Positions 8,496 through 15,103 of a stretch of DNA of 18,376 nucleotides are shown here, piece by piece (positions within the stretch are counted from its first letter, which is position 1; every line of letters begins with the position of its first letter). The notes under the pieces are model-generated. The model saw only the letters and a list, made by a program, of their open reading frames with translations. It made no database searches and had not been told where the DNA came from. Location: NCBI GenBank assembly GCA_947463775.1, contig CANHVD010000035.1, positions 1-18,376 of the forward strand, read 5' to 3'. Made by a program: the position numbers and the translations under genes. This DNA is from Planctomycetaceae bacterium. Lineage in GTDB: Bacteria > Planctomycetota > Planctomycetia > Planctomycetales > Planctomycetaceae.

Positions 8496-8855
8496 TTATG
8501 GCTTTTCCGAATCTGCACAGACGCAGATCATTTTGTGACAGCCGGGGCATCCCTGGCCGTACTTCATCTGGACAGCTTCGGTCAAATTGATGCCGGCCAC
8601 ATTGGCAATGGTTGCCAGCCAGGCCAGAACATCCGCAAATTCTTTGGCGATCTCTTCTTTAGGTGACTCACGCAGAGCCGCTGCGAGTTCGCCGATTTCC
8701 TCCATGAGCCACATGAAGGTGCCTTCCACGCCGCGTGCCTGATCTTTGCGAGAATACATTCGATCAATCAACTGCTGTAGTTCGTCGAGTGTCATGCCGT
8801 GAGCCTGAAAAGACATTGAAGAATGAGCCATCGCATTGGAGCATCTGACGTTCAT
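8496..8855 (-). CDS. MazG-like nucleotide pyrophosphohydrolase with C-terminal Cys cluster
   Basis: A 119-aa single-domain all-alpha NTP pyrophosphohydrolase of the MazG/dUTPase-like fold. It shows the EExxE motif (EEIGE, Glu52, Glu53, Glu56) and the second helix KEFADVLAW (Glu72, Asp75), which together bind Mg2+ and hydrolyse (d)NTPs to monophosphates in known members. The C-terminus carries GCPGC-x4-CVC (Cys103, 106, 111, 113), a possible metal site. The start is uncertain: ATGs at 8855, 8831, 8816 and 8795 are all in frame, none with a clear SD, and the conserved region starts near the last (MTLDELQQLI). It lies 76 nt after the SDR gene and 186 nt before the pyroglutamyl peptidase, same strand. 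The natural nucleotide is unknown; house-cleaning of non-canonical nucleotides is the general expectation. Confidence 0.88.
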   Translation of the reverse strand: MNVRCSNAMAHSSMSFQAHGMTLDELQQLIDRMYSRKDQARGVEGTFMWLMEEIGELAAALRESPKEEIAKEFADVLAWLATIANVAGINLTEAVQMKYGQGCPGCHKMICVCADSEKP

Positions 8856-8931
8856 TTTTTCGTCATGGTGCTATGAGAAACGGATACTGACCGCACACAA
8901 TGATGACGTCAAGACATTGGCTTTCGAAGGC

Positions 8932-9738
8932 TTATTGATGCATGGGCTTCCGTAATGTCGCACCTGCGTTGGCCGCGAGATTCCCACCGTCCATGGGAAT
9001 CAGGGTTCCTGTGATCCATTCCGAGGCATCGGAGGCCAGCAACACAATCAGGCCCTGAATGTCGGTTGGCTTTCCCAATCGACCACACGGTATTCCACTT
9101 AGCCATTGCTGTTCGATCGCAGGATCAGCAGCGATGCGTTTTTCGAGGCTGGGGTTCAGCACCTGAGCGGGCAAAATCGCATTGCAGCGGATCCCGTGAG
9201 CGGCCCATTCAGTGCTTAGTTCGCGAGTCATCTGGATGACAGCTCCCATCGCCATGCTGTACGCAATATGGCCACGGCCGAGAGCTGTTGTGCTTGCCAG
9301 TGAACCGATATTCACAATGCTTCCTTTGCCAGCCATCAGCATGCGGCGCCCCGCTTCCTGACACATCAGAAACCGCCCGAAAACGAGATTCTGAAAGACC
9401 TGCTGCACCGTCGTCAGCGGCATCTCTTCAGGTTTGCCGAGGATGCCTTCTCCGGCGATATTGGCGAGGAAATCAACACGTCCGAACTGATGATCAAGGA
9501 CCGTGAACAGCTCCTGAATTTCATCGGCATCTGAGACATCTGTGCGACGATAAACGGCTTTGCGACCTGTCTTCAGGATCTCGTCAGTGGTGGCTTTCAG
9601 TCCCGGCTCATTGAGATCCGCGAGCAATAAGTCCGCACCATGAGCTGCCAATGCCAAAGCGGCCGCTTTGCCAAGACCACTGGCGGCCCCGGAAACGATT
9701 GCCACTTTGCCGGAAAGATCAAAGAGAGAACTAGTCAT
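8932..9738 (-). CDS. Short-chain dehydrogenase/reductase with altered YxxxK motif
   Basis: A 268-aa classical SDR with a Rossmann fold. The cofactor loop is SGAASGLG (16-23), Asp41 in LLADL suggests NAD preference, Asp68 lies in the RTDVSD motif, NIAG is at 93-96, and NIGSLAS (143-149) supplies the catalytic serine. The active-site tyrosine is Tyr160, but the motif reads Y-S-M-A-M, so the catalytic lysine four residues later is Met164. The C-terminus has the common WITGTLIPMDGG ending. The start at 9738 has AAAGG 7 nt upstream. It begins 27 nt after the stop of the EutBC fusion, so the two are probably co-transcribed. It could use a carbonyl product related to ethanolamine breakdown, but nothing in the sequence fixes the substrate, and the missing lysine raises the possibility of altered or lost chemistry. 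Confidence 0.9.
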   Translation of the reverse strand: MTSSLFDLSGKVAIVSGAASGLGKAAALALAAHGADLLLADLNEPGLKATTDEILKTGRKAVYRRTDVSDADEIQELFTVLDHQFGRVDFLANIAGEGILGKPEEMPLTTVQQVFQNLVFGRFLMCQEAGRRMLMAGKGSIVNIGSLASTTALGRGHIAYSMAMGAVIQMTRELSTEWAAHGIRCNAILPAQVLNPSLEKRIAADPAIEQQWLSGIPCGRLGKPTDIQGLIVLLASDASEWITGTLIPMDGGNLAANAGATLRKPMHQ

Positions 9739-9765
9739 AAAGGTGCCTTTGATGAGCGGTGGGGA

Positions 9766-12042
9766 CTACATCTGCCTCAGGATTCGAACTGCGTCGACAG
9801 CTGCCGCATCCGGTGCCATGGTCGTGATGGAAATGCCTGAGACAACTCGTGTAATGTTATGGTCCACTTTGTCGGGAATCGACCATTCTGAACCATCAGC
9901 GGTTGTCATGTAAATTGACAGTGTGTGATGTCCACTTCCGGGACGCTCGCCAATGATATGCAAAAGTGTGAAACGCCCCTCGCGGCCTCCGAACAGTTGC
10001 TCACCGATACGATAGCCTGCTCGAACTCGTCCCGCATCGACAACCAGATGCTCTGGAGAAGTCCTGAAGCCCGCGGTCTGCAGTTCTCTGCGGAGTCCGG
10101 TGATCAGGCTCATCAATTGATCGCCGTCGGTGACAGCCTGCGCGTTTAGTCCATCGGAGATCACGATCTGGGTATTCAGCTGATCATTCCGACGGCGTAT
10201 CCCATCAATCATCTCGCGAGACTGCTCGGAGAGATGCTCACCGGACACCGGATGCAGGATGTAATCGGTTCGATCGGCCGATTGACTGCGGAGTCGAACG
10301 GCGTTTGGGATGGTCGCGACGAAGGCATCATCCAGTTCTTTCCAGATTGAGATTCTGGCGTCTTCGTAGATATGCTGAATCTGTTTGGCCAGTTCGGGCT
10401 GAAGATCAGATGGGCTGGCTCCGTAACCTTCCGCCACGAACACACCTCGCGAGCGGACCTCGTCGATGCGATCCCTTGCTTCCTGCCGGATGGTCTCATT
10501 ATCGCGAGCGTCGTTCTTCCGTCGGCAGTACTGCAGATAAACCCAAGTCGGATCGCCAAAGTGCGGCGTAGGCTTTCCGTTGTTGTCGACAATGTTCAAC
10601 GACTGGAAAAAGTTCCACATGCGATCATTGACGCGGAAACCGAATTTCTCACGGATGTGGACATGGTCCTGATAGCCTGTGGTCAGATATCCCAGCATCG
10701 GGTCAATTCGCGTCGGCAAGGCCATCAGATAGCCTGGGTTGGCCGGCATAATCTGATCAATACACCAGCCAAGATCGTCGAGACTGACATCCATATGCAG
10801 CGTAGAGCAAACGTCGAGTCCGATCATGAGGCCGTGAAGTTTTCCCATCACGATATCTTCAAGGCAGCATCGAACAAGCTGCTCGCGGGAGCGAAAGACT
10901 TCCGGTCCGATAAAGCCTGCAACATCATTTAGATGGACCCACGGCGGCCGGTTTTGACCGCGTTTCTTCAGGGCCTCGGCAGTGACAGTGGTCAGAGCTC
11001 TTGCGAAGCCATATTTACGAGACTCATGAATCACCATGTCCGTGCCGTGGCCGTGTCCGTTTGTAAAATCGGCCCCCTGCCCCGTTTCAAAATAGAGTGC
11101 ATAACGTCCTGTGCGAGATCTCGCATGCAGCTTCATTTTTTCGACGGTCAGATCGAAAGTTTTGTTGGCGGCATCGTTACCGGCAATGCTCTGGAACCAG
11201 AACTCTGTGGAGCCAGGATGTTTGCGTTCCACTTCCGCCTGTACATCGATATGGGACAGGACACAATGAGGCAGGACATCTGTGAGTTCGAATGTCGCGA
11301 GAATATCCTGCAGAGCATTCTCGACGGCCGCGACAGATTCGGGAGTGCTTGAAACCGGATTCGTTCCGATCAACACATCACCGACGCCGTACGCGAATGC
11401 ATCGAAGACCTGCCAGCGAATATCGTCGATATTGTCGGTGGGTGAGTTCGGCTGAATTCGAGCCCCCATGTAGCCTTTTGCGCCGAGTTGAGTGCCGGGC
11501 AGTGGGTTGAAGACCTTCGCGCCAACTTTGATGAGTTCGTCGTTACTCATCAAACGCACAACGCAGGCGATAACGTCACTGGAGAGACCATTCCGAATCT
11601 CGTGAATGTCCTGTTCGCTGCGATCCAGAAGAAAGGTCCTGAGATCGCCAAGCGTCATTTCACCAAGGCGAGTTCTCAGGCTGGCATCGAGATCCGCGTT
11701 GATGAATTCAAGCAGTTCATCCTTGAATGGGGGATGTTCATCGATTTGTTGAATCGTGGTGCGAGACAGGAGATTGCGAGCCAGCGTTCGAGTTGCATCA
11801 TCAGCCGCGGCGACCCCCAGAATCTGATCGCCCTCTTTAAACTCATTCGCCGCACCCAGCATCTGGCGATAGACGTGCTCGTTCCATCTGCCCTGGGTTC
11901 GATGAATCCAGACAAAGAGGTCTTCGTTTTGCGGAGCATCTGAAACGGGGCACAGCATCGCGGACGCTGTGGAACGCGGAGTGCTCGCGACAGCAGAAAT
12001 GCCGGCGATTCCGGCGGCCAGAAACCGTCTACGATGTAACAT
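9766..12042 (-). CDS. eutBC: Ethanolamine ammonia-lyase, EutB and EutC fused, with Tat-type signal peptide
   Basis: The family converts ethanolamine to acetaldehyde and ammonia with adenosylcobalamin; normally EutB and EutC are separate chains. Here one 758-aa protein carries both. Residues 1-28 (MLHRRRFLAAG... ASA) form a twin-arginine signal: RRRFL, a hydrophobic core, and an ASA cleavage site. The EutB part (about 40-495) keeps GLSSDVIA, ARIQPN (Arg195, Gln197), IGTNPV (Asn228), YFETGQG (Glu319), GFIGPE, LEDIVMGKL and a His-x-Asp near 416-418, matching substrate-binding positions of E. coli EutB as I recall them. The EutC part (about 585-758) keeps DRTDYILHP, IVISDGLNAQAV, GRVRAGYRIGE and IIGERPG; the usual NCISN near its end reads HNITR. 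The ATG at 12042 is chosen over an in-frame one at 12195 because AAGGA (12051-12055) sits 8 nt upstream and the signal then starts the protein. Confidence 0.9.
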   Translation of the reverse strand: MLHRRRFLAAGIAGISAVASTPRSTASAMLCPVSDAPQNEDLFVWIHRTQGRWNEHVYRQMLGAANEFKEGDQILGVAAADDATRTLARNLLSRTTIQQIDEHPPFKDELLEFINADLDASLRTRLGEMTLGDLRTFLLDRSEQDIHEIRNGLSSDVIACVVRLMSNDELIKVGAKVFNPLPGTQLGAKGYMGARIQPNSPTDNIDDIRWQVFDAFAYGVGDVLIGTNPVSSTPESVAAVENALQDILATFELTDVLPHCVLSHIDVQAEVERKHPGSTEFWFQSIAGNDAANKTFDLTVEKMKLHARSRTGRYALYFETGQGADFTNGHGHGTDMVIHESRKYGFARALTTVTAEALKKRGQNRPPWVHLNDVAGFIGPEVFRSREQLVRCCLEDIVMGKLHGLMIGLDVCSTLHMDVSLDDLGWCIDQIMPANPGYLMALPTRIDPMLGYLTTGYQDHVHIREKFGFRVNDRMWNFFQSLNIVDNNGKPTPHFGDPTWVYLQYCRRKNDARDNETIRQEARDRIDEVRSRGVFVAEGYGASPSDLQPELAKQIQHIYEDARISIWKELDDAFVATIPNAVRLRSQSADRTDYILHPVSGEHLSEQSREMIDGIRRRNDQLNTQIVISDGLNAQAVTDGDQLMSLITGLRRELQTAGFRTSPEHLVVDAGRVRAGYRIGEQLFGGREGRFTLLHIIGERPGSGHHTLSIYMTTADGSEWSIPDKVDHNITRVVSGISITTMAPDAAAVDAVRILRQM

Positions 12043-12459
12043 GGGCCGAATCCTTGCAAAGCTGCGTTCCAGAAATCCCTCTCCGAATGTAATCCTCGGA
12101 GCCCCAAACCGCCACCGACTTTCGTCCGGCCCGACCAGCCAATGAATTTGGCGTCCTTCGTTGTGAAAATCTGGAACAAGTGGCGTTGTCTGCATTTGAC
12201 GAAGATGGCCTGTACTCCTATCCTGACAGCGTCATGCGTGCATTATTGCACGATGCCCCGCCGGAAGTTTGCCTGCCTTGAATCCCACCCTCACCCGTTT
12301 CGCCTTTCTCAAGGGTTTTGTCCCGGAAGCGTTGGCGTTTGAGCGGCAATCCTGTTCGGTCTGAAATGCCTGCTGGTTTTGATTCCCTTGGTGTGTTTCT
12401 GCGTTGACGGAGCGACGCGAACGATCGGATCCCTGCGATTCCGATCTCGGAGTTGTTTC
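12043..12459. other. Divergent intergenic region (eutBC / peroxiredoxin)
   Basis: This 417-nt gap separates divergent genes, so both promoters should lie here, but no confident -35/-10 boxes were seen. A perfect 6-bp-arm palindrome CGTGCATTATTGCACG is at 12237-12252. The eutBC frame stays open to 12195, but that extension is unlike the family and would bury the signal peptide. A GCCACT string (B12-box-like) occurs on the minus strand near 12178-12184, but the rest of a cobalamin riboswitch is absent. The rest shows nothing recognisable. Confidence 0.45.
12237..12252. promoter_or_regulatory. Palindrome, candidate operator
   Basis: CGTGCA-TTAT-TGCACG is a perfect inverted repeat with 6-bp arms and a 4-bp spacer, located between two divergent genes, 194 bp from the eutBC start and 207 bp from the peroxiredoxin start. 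This is the size and position expected of a dimeric regulator site, but no regulator gene is adjacent and no second copy was seen. It could also form a small RNA hairpin. Confidence 0.3.
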
Positions 12460-13044
12460 ATGCGTGGCTCGGTATCCGTTTTACTGATGGTTGTTCTGGC
12501 GTCCGCCGTGAACGCTGAATCTCCCGAGGTTGCTCTGGCGGAGGGAGATCCCGCACCGGCGTTTGAAGCGATCTCAGTGTCCGGGGAAGTTTGGAAATCA
12601 GAAGAGCACGTTGGAAAAAAGTTTGTTGTGGTCTACTTTTACCCCGCAGACTTTACCAACGGATGTACTCGACAGGCCTGTGGGTTCAGAGACCACAGGC
12701 AAGAACTGGAAGAGGCTGACGTAGAGGTCGTTGGGATCAGTGGTGATTCCATTCGGACTCATGAATTGTTTGCACGAGTCAACTCGCTAAAATTTGACCT
12801 GTTGGCTGATGAAGATGGGAAAGTGGCTCAGGCGTTTGGAGTGCCGGTTCGCGAAGGCGACACGATCACCAGAATGGTGGAAGGTGTTGAGCAAACGTTG
12901 AAACGCGGTGTGACAGCCAGTCGCTGGACCTTTATCATCGGGAAAGATGGGCGGATTATTCGGAAGAATACAATGGTCGACGCAGAGCAGGATTACAGAA
13001 AAGTTCTGGAAACCGTTCGACGTTTGACTGCTGATGCCGAATAA
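12460..13044 (+). CDS. Secreted PrxQ/BCP-type thioredoxin-dependent peroxiredoxin
   Basis: Reduces hydrogen peroxide or alkyl hydroperoxides using a peroxidatic cysteine, regenerated by thioredoxin-like donors. From ATG 12460 the protein has 194 aa. Residues 1-19 form a signal peptide (SVLLMVVLASAVNA), so it should act outside the cytoplasm. The core shows GDPAPAFEAISVSGE (29-43), VVVYFYPADFTNGC with peroxidatic Cys69, and the resolving cysteine Cys74 five residues on in QACGFRD, the PrxQ arrangement. GISGDS and the late RWTFIIGKDGRI strand complete the fold. The frame opens earlier at 12379, but GGAG at 12449-12452, 7 nt before 12460, and the signal peptide fix the start. The next gene, 132 nt downstream on the same strand, is also a secreted thioredoxin-like protein and may be a functional partner. 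Confidence 0.93.
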   Translation: MRGSVSVLLMVVLASAVNAESPEVALAEGDPAPAFEAISVSGEVWKSEEHVGKKFVVVYFYPADFTNGCTRQACGFRDHRQELEEADVEVVGISGDSIRTHELFARVNSLKFDLLADEDGKVAQAFGVPVREGDTITRMVEGVEQTLKRGVTASRWTFIIGKDGRIIRKNTMVDAEQDYRKVLETVRRLTADAE

Positions 13045-13176
13045 TGCGTGCGTCGAAGGCTGGAAAAAGAATCGTAGTTGGGCAGGCCAACTGAACGACT
13101 GGCTTTGTGATGGGTTTCTCTCAGTGTGTTGAGGGGCTCTGGTTTTCGAATTGTTTCATTCAGGGAGTTTCGAAGC

Positions 13177-13728
13177 ATGAGGAAGTTTGTTGCATTTTGC
13201 ATGATGGCTCTGGCCGCAGTTAACGTTGTCAGCGCTGCTGACATTAAGTCCGGTCTGCAGATTGATGAGTTCCCTGCAGCTTTCAATGTCACCGACATTA
13301 CCGGCCCATCGGCTGGAGAGAAGCTTTGCTACCGTTGCCAGTACGGTGCTCGTCCGGTAATCAGCATTTTCGTCCGCAAGATGGACGAGAATACTCTGAA
13401 GCTGGTCAAAGAACTTGATGCTGTTGTTGGCAAGAATGCTGAAGACAAGAAGATGGCAGCATTCGTGACTGTTCTGACCGACGATCCTGATGCTCAGGAA
13501 GCCTCTCTGAAGAAGGCTGCTGAAGAGCAGAAGATTGAACACACTCCGCTGACTGTTTTCGAAAACGCAGTTGGTCCTGCCAAGTACAAGATCAGCGAAA
13601 AGGCTTCTGTCACCGTCATGATGTGGGTCGATTCCAACGTAAAGGTGAACTACGCATTCGAAGATGGCAAGCTTGACGCTGAAGCCATCGGCAAGGTTGT
13701 AAAAGACACAGAGAAGATCCTGAACTAG
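13177..13728 (+). CDS. Secreted thioredoxin-like protein with CYRC motif
   Basis: A 183-aa protein with a clear signal peptide (MRKFVAFCMMALAAVNVVSA, cleavage about residue 20). The mature part begins with a strand-rich segment, then GEKLCYRCQYGARPVISIFV (48-67) with a CxxC at Cys51/Cys54 just before a hydrophobic strand, an alternating helix/strand layout, and KASVTVMMWVD near 147, as in thioredoxin folds. The CxxC sits earlier than in classical thioredoxins relative to the strand, so redox activity is inferred only. The frame opens at 13126, but AGGGAG (13162-13167), 9 nt upstream, supports ATG 13177. Lysine is almost always AAG, and GCT, CTG and GTT are favoured more than in neighbouring genes, suggesting high expression. 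A strong terminator follows. I do not recognise a named family. Confidence 0.82.
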   Translation: MRKFVAFCMMALAAVNVVSAADIKSGLQIDEFPAAFNVTDITGPSAGEKLCYRCQYGARPVISIFVRKMDENTLKLVKELDAVVGKNAEDKKMAAFVTVLTDDPDAQEASLKKAAEEQKIEHTPLTVFENAVGPAKYKISEKASVTVMMWVDSNVKVNYAFEDGKLDAEAIGKVVKDTEKILN

Positions 13729-13803
13729 TTTCGGATGTCGTTTGGCTGAACCTGATTGGCTGCTGAACGGCTTCGATCTGAAATAGAACAGATCTGAAAA
13801 GTT

Positions 13804-13846
13804 AAAAAGACTGAGCGGCCCATCGGGGTTGCTCAGTCTTTTTTTT
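13804..13846. terminator. Strong, probably bidirectional intrinsic terminator
   Basis: GACTGAGC (13809-13816) pairs perfectly with GCTCAGTC (13831-13838) across a 14-nt GC-rich loop. Eight T residues follow on the plus strand (13839-13846), and an A5 tract (13804-13808) gives a T-run on the minus strand and extends the stem. It lies 76 nt after the thioredoxin-like gene and 5 nt before the stop of the convergent AIM24-like gene, so it can end both transcripts. Confidence 0.92.
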
Positions 13847-13850
13847 GCTT

Positions 13851-14786
13851 TCAATGTTGCCCCTGGAAATAAACTTCCTCGTACGGTTGAACAACGACAA
13901 ATCCGTCGCCCTGAAACTGCATCTGAATTGATTCGCCGCTGCCCCGGCCAAAGAACGTCTTCAGCGAGATATCCTTTTTGAACTCCGGCGTCAGGTTGCC
14001 TGACCAGGCGATTGTGGCATTTGGATCGGTCGTGACAGGGTGGCCAGGTCGCACTCGCAGAGTCATCGGCTGAAAATGGGACGTGATTGCGATCATCCCG
14101 GTTCCCCATAGTTTTACGTTGAAGAGTCCTCCAGCCAGCATGCCTGTGATGGACTTCATCATTTTGATGTCCCATTCAACAGATGTTTCCAGTGCCAACA
14201 GATCGTTGCCGTTCACAAAGATTGCTTCGCGATTGAGGCTTAGAATACTGATCCGCTTGCCGGAATCCGCCAGATAAAGTCGTCCCTGTCCTTCAGCTTT
14301 TGTCAGCTTTGTACCTTCTCCACTGACGGCCTTTTTAAGTAGCTTCCCAAGTCCTTTCTCCAGTAGTCCTTCTCGCGTGAACTTGATGTTCCCGACATAG
14401 GCCACCATCGACCCCATTTTTGTCCATACCGGCCCGTTCAGATTGACCTCCAGCATGTACGGGCTTTCCAGCTCAAAGAAGCCGTGACCGTGGTCCTGCT
14501 GGGATGTCTCCTCGACAAACTCGGCCAATGAATAACGCTGATCATTGTCTGGTGGCGGAGAGTTCTTTCGCGGAGAAGAAAAGGCGGGTGATGATCCGAA
14601 GACTGATTTCTGCGGAGGCGACGCTTCGTACTCAACATCATCTTCAAAGTCGTCGTCAGCCGGAGTTGCAGCGAGTGTCGGGACTTGAATCGCCGCTTTG
14701 CAGCTTGGGCAGGACACCGTCCGTCCCGCAAGATTGTCCGGAGCTTTCAGGCGTTTTCCACACTGACATCGGATCTCGATTGGCAT
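13851..14786 (-). CDS. AIM24-family protein with N-terminal zinc ribbon
   Basis: A 311-aa protein. Residues 1-36 form a compact zinc ribbon, CQCGKRLKAP...CPSC (Cys7, Cys9, Cys26, Cys29), of a type often attached to otherwise unrelated planctomycete proteins. A disordered acidic, proline/serine-rich linker follows (about 40-85). The rest (about 100-311) matches the AIM24/TIGR00266 (DUF124) beta-rich fold, with LNGPVWTKMGSMVAYVGNI, EGQGRLYLAD, IFVNGNDLLALE, GGLFNVKLWGTG and FGRGSGESIQMQFQGDGFV. No signal peptide or membrane segment is seen. The bacterial function of this family is not established. The start at 14786 has no SD. It converges on the thioredoxin-like gene and shares its terminator. 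A small zinc-ribbon-like reading frame lies 32 nt upstream on the same strand. Confidence 0.9.
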   Translation of the reverse strand: MPIEIRCQCGKRLKAPDNLAGRTVSCPSCKAAIQVPTLAATPADDDFEDDVEYEASPPQKSVFGSSPAFSSPRKNSPPPDNDQRYSLAEFVEETSQQDHGHGFFELESPYMLEVNLNGPVWTKMGSMVAYVGNIKFTREGLLEKGLGKLLKKAVSGEGTKLTKAEGQGRLYLADSGKRISILSLNREAIFVNGNDLLALETSVEWDIKMMKSITGMLAGGLFNVKLWGTGMIAITSHFQPMTLRVRPGHPVTTDPNATIAWSGNLTPEFKKDISLKTFFGRGSGESIQMQFQGDGFVVVQPYEEVYFQGQH

Positions 14787-14818
14787 AAATCAATTACTTT
14801 CGTGCAGTCGCAAACCAG

Positions 14819-15037
14819 TCAACCGTCAGAGCCTTTATGCGCTTTGGTGTTTTCGGAGTCAGCGAATTCAGAGGGAGAAGTAGAACGTCTGGATGATCTG
14901 CAGACGTTATTGCTTAGGACCAGTTCCGTCCAGGGAGTTGGCGGCGCCTTCGAAAAATCCCGTTTACATCGCGGACAGACTGCATAGTCGACGCACTTCC
15001 CTTCTTGAAAATCGCCCCGGAAATACGCCTTCATCAT
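14819..15037 (-). CDS. Possible small zinc-ribbon-like protein (hypothetical)
   Basis: A 72-aa frame on the same strand as the AIM24-like gene, ending 32 nt before it. The first half looks coding: GKCVDYAVCPRCKRDFSK (13-30) holds a CPRC knuckle (Cys21/Cys24) preceded by Cys15 and followed by PPTPWTEL. The second half (about 45-72) is serine/arginine-rich, of low information, and might be noise or disordered. Two adjacent ATGs (15037, 15034) lack an SD. It could be a genuine small upstream gene, or the remnant of a longer zinc-ribbon protein. I do not recognise it. Confidence 0.35.
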   Translation of the reverse strand: MMKAYFRGDFQEGKCVDYAVCPRCKRDFSKAPPTPWTELVLSNNVCRSSRRSTSPSEFADSENTKAHKGSDG

Positions 15038-15067
15038 TCAGTGTTGTTGTCGAATATGCTGCTGGTG

Positions 15068-15103
15068 CCGGGTGAGAACCCGTAGAAACGGGTCAATACC
15101 CGT
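15068..15103. promoter_or_regulatory. Helically phased ACCCGT/ACGGGT array
   Basis: Four 6-mers start exactly 10 bp apart and alternate in orientation: CCGGGT (15068, one mismatch to ACGGGT), ACCCGT (15078), ACGGGT (15088) and ACCCGT (15098). The linkers are gaga, agaa and caat. All copies would face the same side of the helix, as in a cooperative protein-binding site. It lies about 30 bp upstream of the small minus-strand frame and about 245 bp upstream of the outer-membrane gene. Adjacent copies can also pair as RNA hairpins with 4-nt loops. Confidence 0.45.

Noticed and set aside
12043..12195. N-terminal extension of EutBC to the ATG at 12195
   Set aside because: The added 51 residues do not resemble EutB, would place the twin-arginine signal inside the protein, and the ATG at 12042 has a good SD.
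12043..12260. Cobalamin riboswitch upstream of eutBC
   Set aside because: Looked for because the enzyme needs B12. Only a GCCACT string is present; the other conserved blocks of the aptamer core were not found in the expected order.
13156..14175. 339-aa minus-strand open frame across the thioredoxin-like and AIM24-like genes
   Set aside because: It runs antisense through a well-supported signal-peptide protein, crosses the terminator and overlaps the AIM24 gene in another frame; its translation has no recognisable domain.
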